A stretch of DNA of 64,000 bases from CAVOJV01 sp963696325 (lineage in GTDB: Bacteria > Pseudomonadota > Gammaproteobacteria > Competibacterales > Competibacteraceae). Position 1 is the stretch's first letter, and each line of letters opens with the position of its first letter. Under the pieces are notes generated by a model. The model made no database searches and was not told the origin of the DNA. It saw only the letters and a program-made list of their open reading frames with translations. The DNA is taken from NCBI GenBank assembly GCA_963696325.1, contig CAVOJV010000006.1, positions 124,001 to 188,000 on the forward strand, written 5' to 3'. The position numbers and the translations under genes were made by a program. Shown here piece after piece: positions 59,436-64,000 of this stretch.

Positions 59436-62187
59436 TAGTGAGCATTCAGGCGATAGAATCGCTGGGACGTTGCCGGAATCGAGTTGGTGATCGAATGGGT
59501 GCTGCCGTCGCCGGCAACGGTTTGGAGCGGCAGCCATTCCGGATCCTCCAGAAAGTCCTTATATTCGATGGCGTAAGTCTTGCCGGGGAAGGTAGGGAAG
59601 TAAAAGATAGAATCAGTTCCGGTTGGAGCGGCGGGGAGGATTACCGGCCAATCGGCGCCGAGGCCAGCGAGGCTGGCTGTGGCGCCGCCGCCGTCGGTGG
59701 CAAAGACAATCGCGTTGCTGAAGACACCCGCGGCCAGCGGCTGGAACTGGATCACTAGATTGGTCGAGCCGAGCGCGGGGACAGACAACCCAGCGCCGCT
59801 GCTGCCTGCTATGCTAAAAGGCCCGCCGATAATCGTCGCCGTCCCGCTCAGGCCAACGACCCCGGCGTTGCTCACGACCAGGCTGGCGCTGGCAGTCCTG
59901 CCAATGAAAGCCACGCCGAAATCGAGGTTCGGGGGAGCTAAAACGAGCAGGGGAAGGTTGGTGACCGTCAAGGTCGCCACTTCACTGGTGATCGCCCCTG
60001 CGAAATTCCTCGCGACTGCGGTGTATGCGCCCGCGTTTGTGGTTTGCGCGCTGGTGATGGTTAGGGTGCTGGCGGTTGCGCCGGCCAGGTTCGTCCCCGC
60101 GTACTGCCACTGATAGGTCAGGGCGCTGCCGCAGTCATTTGTGACGCTGAAGCTAAAGGCGGCCGTCTGGCCCGCGGCGACGGTTTGATTGGTGGGTTGG
60201 GCCACCGGGACCAGCGGCGAGGACACCCCCAGGAGGGCGACGCTGCTGGTGACGCTTCCGAAGCGTTGGTGACGATGACGTCATAGAGTCCGATATCGCC
60301 GCACTGCACATTAGTCAACGTCAAGACGCTGTTGGTCGCTTCCGCGATGGGAACCCGCGTGTGCCGCCATTGATAAGCCAGGGGTGCACTGCCTATGGCG
60401 TGGACACTGAAGAGCGCATCCGCTCCCCGAAACAACAACCGCCCGGCCGGCGAGGCACTGATGGACGGCGGGCCAAGGAAGGTCAGCGTCGCCACCGCAC
60501 TGGTGACCGATCCGGCAAGATTCGTCACGACTACCGTGTAAGGGCCCTCATTGGAAGCCTGGGCGTTGGTAATGACCAGGCTCGTGGCGTCGCGCCGGCG
60601 AGGTTCGTCCCCGCATACTGCCATTGATACGTCAGGGCGCCGCCACAGTCATTTGTGGCGCTGACGCTAAAGGCGGCATGCTGGCCCACGGTGACGGCCT
60701 GATTGGTGGGTGGGGCAACCAGCACAGGCGGCGAAACCACCGTAAGGAGCGCGACGCTGCTGGTTACGCTGCCACTAGCATAGGTGACGATTACGTCATA
60801 GCTTCCGGCGTTGGTGCATTGAGCGGAGGTGAAGTTGAGATTGGTGGCGGTAGCACCCGCAAGCGGCTGGCCATTCAAACGCCATTGGTAGCTGAGGGCC
60901 GTGCTGCCAGCGTTCGTCACGGTAAAGGCGGCGTTCGAGTCTTGAGGAACAATGCCATTCGGGGGCGAGCTGGTGATAGCAGGAGGGACATTGCTTATAA
61001 TTTCCCCACTGGTTGTTCCATATAGAGCTGAGATAGCTGTCTGTGGGATAGGGTGGCATTGGCGGATTCGTTGCGGATAAAGAGGTATCCACTGTCCAGG
61101 AACCTGTCGTCGGCTGTTGTGAAGCCGCATAGGCGTAACTTGTTCTGGTATTTGACACGTAGGCCCAGGTTGTCGAACCCATCGCCCCAATGAACACAGA
61201 ATCAGTCGCGCTGGAGTCGGTTCCGGCGCCGTTGAACGCGGCTGTACCACCTTCGGTGGATCCGCCGGCGAGAAACGGATAACGGTTTGTGGAGACATCT
61301 CCCGCCACGATATAACTATGAATGAGAATCAGGTCGCTAATACTGCCTGTCTGGACAGAACAATTGTTGCTCGCGAATATTGCCACGTCACGCATTGTCA
61401 TTCTGGAACATGATCCTGAAAACTGCAGAGTGTCGGTATGGGGCTTGGGAGTGGTCGCCGGATTGAAGAAATGGGGCGCAATATAGCAAGCCTCAAACAC
61501 CCAGTTTGTTAAGGGCCCGGTGTTGACGGCGTAGAAATCTGAGGCGTCACCATCTACCACCCCGGAATCCGGTATTACCACCTCACAATATTCAACATTG
61601 GCTGTTGCTTGTCCTGCAAGGCCATAACCCGCGAGCCAGGTTGTCACTTTAGTCCATGCCAATGCGGAGTTATCGCACCCCTCAAGCTTTATACTGTTGC
61701 CGTTCAAGCCCGCAAAACACACTCCGCGCACGTTGATTAGACGGACTCCCCCTGAAAAGATAACGGTGCCGTAACCGTCTCGCGGGCAAACCGTGACGCG
61801 TTGTGACCACGAGGACGAGCCTATGTTCTTAAGCATGGCAGCATTGCCAGCGCCGGCGCCGTTGCCTGTCAAGGTGCCCGGGGCTACCCTGATCAGCACG
61901 CCTGCGGCTGCTTGCGCAGGAGTAACTGAGATAATTGCGTTACTGATTGCCGGCCATGTGCAGCTCACGTTGATGATGTTGGGCACGGTGTCGTCATACA
62001 TGAATGGGGTTGGTATCAGCGACGGCCAATGAGTGCCGTTTGCTCCATAGGACGCCACTCGCACAGGTGTTGATGCTGCAAACGCTGGATCTACGATCAC
62101 TACTAACCACAGTGCAATGAGGGCAAACGCATAACGTAGTGCCGTCTTAAGGATACGCCAAAGCGCGGTGCGGGACGCGGGGTTCAT
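59435..62187 (-). pseudogene. secreted beta-helix and Ig-domain protein, frameshifted
   Basis: Starts MNPASRTALWRILKTALRY with a signal peptide ending AFAAS. Residues 40-390 look like a right-handed beta-helix (VRVASYGANGTHWPS, VCFAGLNGNSIKLEGCDNSA). Then three Ig-like repeats follow, each with a YQWRLNG/YQWQYAGTNLAG core and NAGSYDVIV-type strand, a HYDIN-like domain (NLDFGVAFIGRTASASLVVSNAG) and a small C-terminal domain ending QRFYRLNAH. Shifts near 61030, 60590 and 60270 break it. It is probably a surface or secreted polysaccharide-binding protein of about 910 residues. Confidence 0.75.
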
Positions 62188-62240
62188 TGGCGGTAATTCG
62201 TTTCCGGCGGGGTTGCCATCCGAGACAGGCTAATGGGCGC

Positions 62241-62381
62241 TCAGGCGGTGGAATCGGTGAGACGATCCCCCATCGCGCCCAGCTTGAGCGCTGCGGCGTA
62301 GCTGCCCGTGGGCGGATAAGCGATAGCCGACGCAATGACAAGAATCACGATCCATGAGCCGACTGCCCGGCGACGTTTCAT
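62241..62381 (-). pseudogene. N-terminal stump of an SGNH hydrolase
   Basis: A signal peptide (MKRRRAVGSWIVILVIA to AYAA-like SYAA) followed by LKLGAMGDRLTDSTA, close to the nucleophile start xxLGDSLTDE of SGNH/GDSL esterases, with Arg in place of the catalytic Ser, then a stop. No continuation is seen. It lies 54 bases upstream of the beta-helix gene. Confidence 0.45.
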
Positions 62382-62446
62382 TGGAGTGGCATCTAAAGAC
62401 AGCATGATACCAAGCAGGGAGGGTTGTACCAAGCGAGAACCGCGCG

Positions 62447-62929
62447 TTACGGCAGGTAGGTTCCCTGTGTGTTGGCTTGCCCCGCCGTAGCCTTGGTGGA
62501 GGGCGGGCCGCGGCGGGCTTTGCCCATCGCGCAAAGCGTTTCGAGAATCTCGCCCACGTCGGCCGGCTTGGCCCGGGCGAAGCTCTTGGCCAGTTCGGGC
62601 GCTGTCACCGGCTCCTTCACCGTTGCCAGGGCTGTGCTCACCGCCTTGACCCGCTCGGACATCGTCTTCGGCCAGGGCAACTTGCGACGGGGGTTGAGGG
62701 CTGAGGGTTGAGGGTTGAGGGCTGGGATGACGAGAGCCGCTTGGTGGGCTTGGGTGCCGCCCGGGTTTTGGTAATCGGGCCGCAGCGAGCGCACCAAACC
62801 CGACGCCTCCTCCTGCGCTCGCTCGGCGTTCAGCGCCACCAGCCGCTCCAGGATTTCCGCGTCCGTCAGGGTCGGCGGCCAGCCGTAGCCCGCAAAGCTC
62901 CCCGCCGTCACAGGTACCTCTCCGCCCAA
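62447..62929 (-). pseudogene. MmeI-like C-terminal fragment, copy 3
   Basis: The frame contains YGWPPTLTDAEILERLVALN, AERAQEEASGLVRSLRPDYQ, PWPKTMSERVKAVSTALATV and ETLCAMGKARRGPPSTKATA. It corresponds to the last 150 residues of the same family as copy 1. It runs away from the DUF1156 gene that starts 48 bases further, and may mark the former site of a restriction-modification gene. Confidence 0.65.
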
Positions 62930-62976
62930 GTATCTTCCTTGGCTTGGCCCGCCATTTCTGACACTTTCACTCCCGG

Positions 62977-64000
62977 ATGATTGAGCGCGACTTCGATGTG
63001 CCCTTTGTGGCTGACCTGGCTCTGCGCGAGAAGCAGATCCAGCAGAATTATCGCCCCATCATGGCGGTCCACAAATGGTTTGCCCGAAGACCGGGCACAC
63101 TGTTCCGCGCACTAATCCTCTCTGAGTTTGTAAAGGGGCCGCTTCGGGACCAGTTCTACCAGGGCCAGTCCCTGAAAAGCCTTCGCGTCCTCGACCCCTT
63201 CATGGGCGGAGGCACTACCCTCGTCGAAGCCAACCGCGTTGGCTGCGCCATCACCGGCCTGGACATCAACCCAATGGCATGGTGGATAGTGCGCCAGGAG
63301 ATCCTCGACCTGGACCTCGCCGCCTACCGCCAGGCCGCCGACGCGCTCCGGCAAACACTCGAAGAAGACATCGGCCCCCTCTACCGCACCAGGTGCCTCG
63401 ACTGCGGCTCCGAGGATGCCCATGTGAAGTATTTCCTCTGGGTGAAGTCACCACCATGTCAGCGGTGCGGCAAGCCGGTGGACTTGTTCCCCAACTACCT
63501 CCTCTCCGAGGCCGTCCGCCACCCAACGAACGTTTTCGTCTGCCGCGTCTGTGGCGAACTGTACGACAGCCCATCGCCAAAACAGGCGCCAGCATGCCCA
63601 CACTGCAAGGCCGCGTTCACCCTTGAGTTCGCCGCCAAGCGCAGCCACTGCAAGTGCCAGCATTGCAGCCATCCGAACGACTATCCCACCCCCTCCGCCG
63701 GTCCGCCTAGCCACCGTCTGTTTGCCATCGAATATCACTGCGAAGCCTGCCGCCCCCGGCACCAGGGCCGCTTCTTCAAAAAGCCATCCCCGGAAGACCT
63801 GGCCAAATACGAAAAAGCCGCCACCCGCCTCGCCGCCATGCGGCCGTCATTCATCCCGAAGGACGAAATCCCGTCCGGGGACGAAACCGACCGCCTCCAT
63901 CGCTGGGGCTACCGCCTCTATCGCGAGATGTTTAACGCTCGCCAGTTGCTCGGGCTGGAGCTGGCCTGCCGCCTCATCAGCCGCCAAAAGGACCCGCGCA
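62977..64000 (+). CDS. DUF1156-type DNA methylase with zinc-ribbon cluster (cut by window edge)
   Basis: An intact frame of 341 codons to the edge. Start MIERDFDVPFVADLAL; then QNYRPIMAVHKWFARRPGT and the SAM motif DPFMGGGTTLVEANRVG, as in DUF1156 and adenine-specific methylases. Residues 134-255 hold at least six Cys pairs (CLDC, CQRC, CRVC, CPHC, CKCQHC, CEAC), a zinc-ribbon array typical of this family. Relatives occur with DUF499 ATPases and helicases in DISARM-related defence loci. The catalytic DPPY and the partner genes would lie beyond the window. Confidence 0.88.
   Translation, partial: MIERDFDVPFVADLALREKQIQQNYRPIMAVHKWFARRPGTLFRALILSEFVKGPLRDQFYQGQSLKSLRVLDPFMGGGTTLVEANRVGCAITGLDINPMAWWIVRQEILDLDLAAYRQAADALRQTLEEDIGPLYRTRCLDCGSEDAHVKYFLWVKSPPCQRCGKPVDLFPNYLLSEAVRHPTNVFVCRVCGELYDSPSPKQAPACPHCKAAFTLEFAAKRSHCKCQHCSHPNDYPTPSAGPPSHRLFAIEYHCEACRPRHQGRFFKKPSPEDLAKYEKAATRLAAMRPSFIPKDEIPSGDETDRLHRWGYRLYREMFNARQLLGLELACRLISRQKDPR

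Overview
The window reads as two unlike pieces of bacterial DNA joined near position 35,850. Bases 1 to about 34,600 look gammaproteobacterial: the gene order proC-yggT-yggU-metX-metW, the rppH-ptsP pair, dksA, an EAL-HDOD protein, an SlyB-type lipoprotein and a patatin of the type Vd autotransporter kind are all typical of that class. Genes there are mostly intact, often overlap as ATGA, and have visible ribosome binding sites. From about 35,850 to the end the content looks like Verrucomicrobiota or a related PVC bacterium: an HzsA-related LamG protein, Gfo/Idh/MocA oxidoreductase with a Tat signal, DUF1559-like prepilins, DUF3034 and YezD with metY and cysK, Ig-repeat secreted proteins, and the short repeat families that litter such genomes. 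Base composition also becomes richer in G+C. I cannot tell from sequence alone whether the join is an assembly chimera or a natural insertion; a pile of transposase fragments (34,690-35,850) sits exactly on it.

Layout of the left part. 1-3,800: photolyase with DUF2256, then wreckage of an IS91-like transposase and a serine recombinase, then an SlyB-like lipoprotein. 4,160-8,517: patatin autotransporter, Rap1a-type secreted protein, glycine-zipper lipoprotein, polyphosphate kinase 2 and an acetate kinase tail. 8,565-13,954: a lower-GC accessory island with an NNMT/GntF-like methyltransferase, an IS256 copy whose transposase has two amber codons, a DMT exporter preceded by a short ORF, a decayed ISKra4 transposase and a dead GNAT gene. 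14,018-34,551: housekeeping genes (phosphoribosyltransferase, copper chaperone, mobA, lytic transglycosylase, proline and methionine biosynthesis, DAHP synthase, HAD phosphatase, rppH, ptsP, dksA) and a signalling/pilus block (HDOD, GspE/PilB-like ATPase, EAL-HDOD).

Layout of the right part. 35,850-42,000: truncated phosphoesterase, alpha/beta hydrolase and a large HzsA-related protein. 42,883-48,221: oxidoreductase, prepilin, NUDIX hydrolase, heptose-type nucleotidyltransferase, epimerase and an LhgO-like oxidase. 48,428-52,001: a large glycosidase-like protein carrying an internal repeat. 52,720-58,985: a sulfur assimilation cluster (yezD, DUF3034, metY, prepilin, M14 peptidase, cysK) ending in a fragment of an MmeI-like methylase. 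59,435-62,187: a secreted beta-helix plus Ig-domain protein. 62,977-end: the start of an intact DUF1156-type DNA methylase, probably the first gene of a defence locus.

Many right-hand genes are broken by single-base indels, mostly one extra C or G, without nonsense codons in the reading frames between them. This looks more like consensus error than real decay. The most promising biology is the DUF1156 methylase at the right edge, the DUF2934-prepilin fusion, the sulfur cluster with its palindromic upstream site, and the methyltransferase/exporter island.
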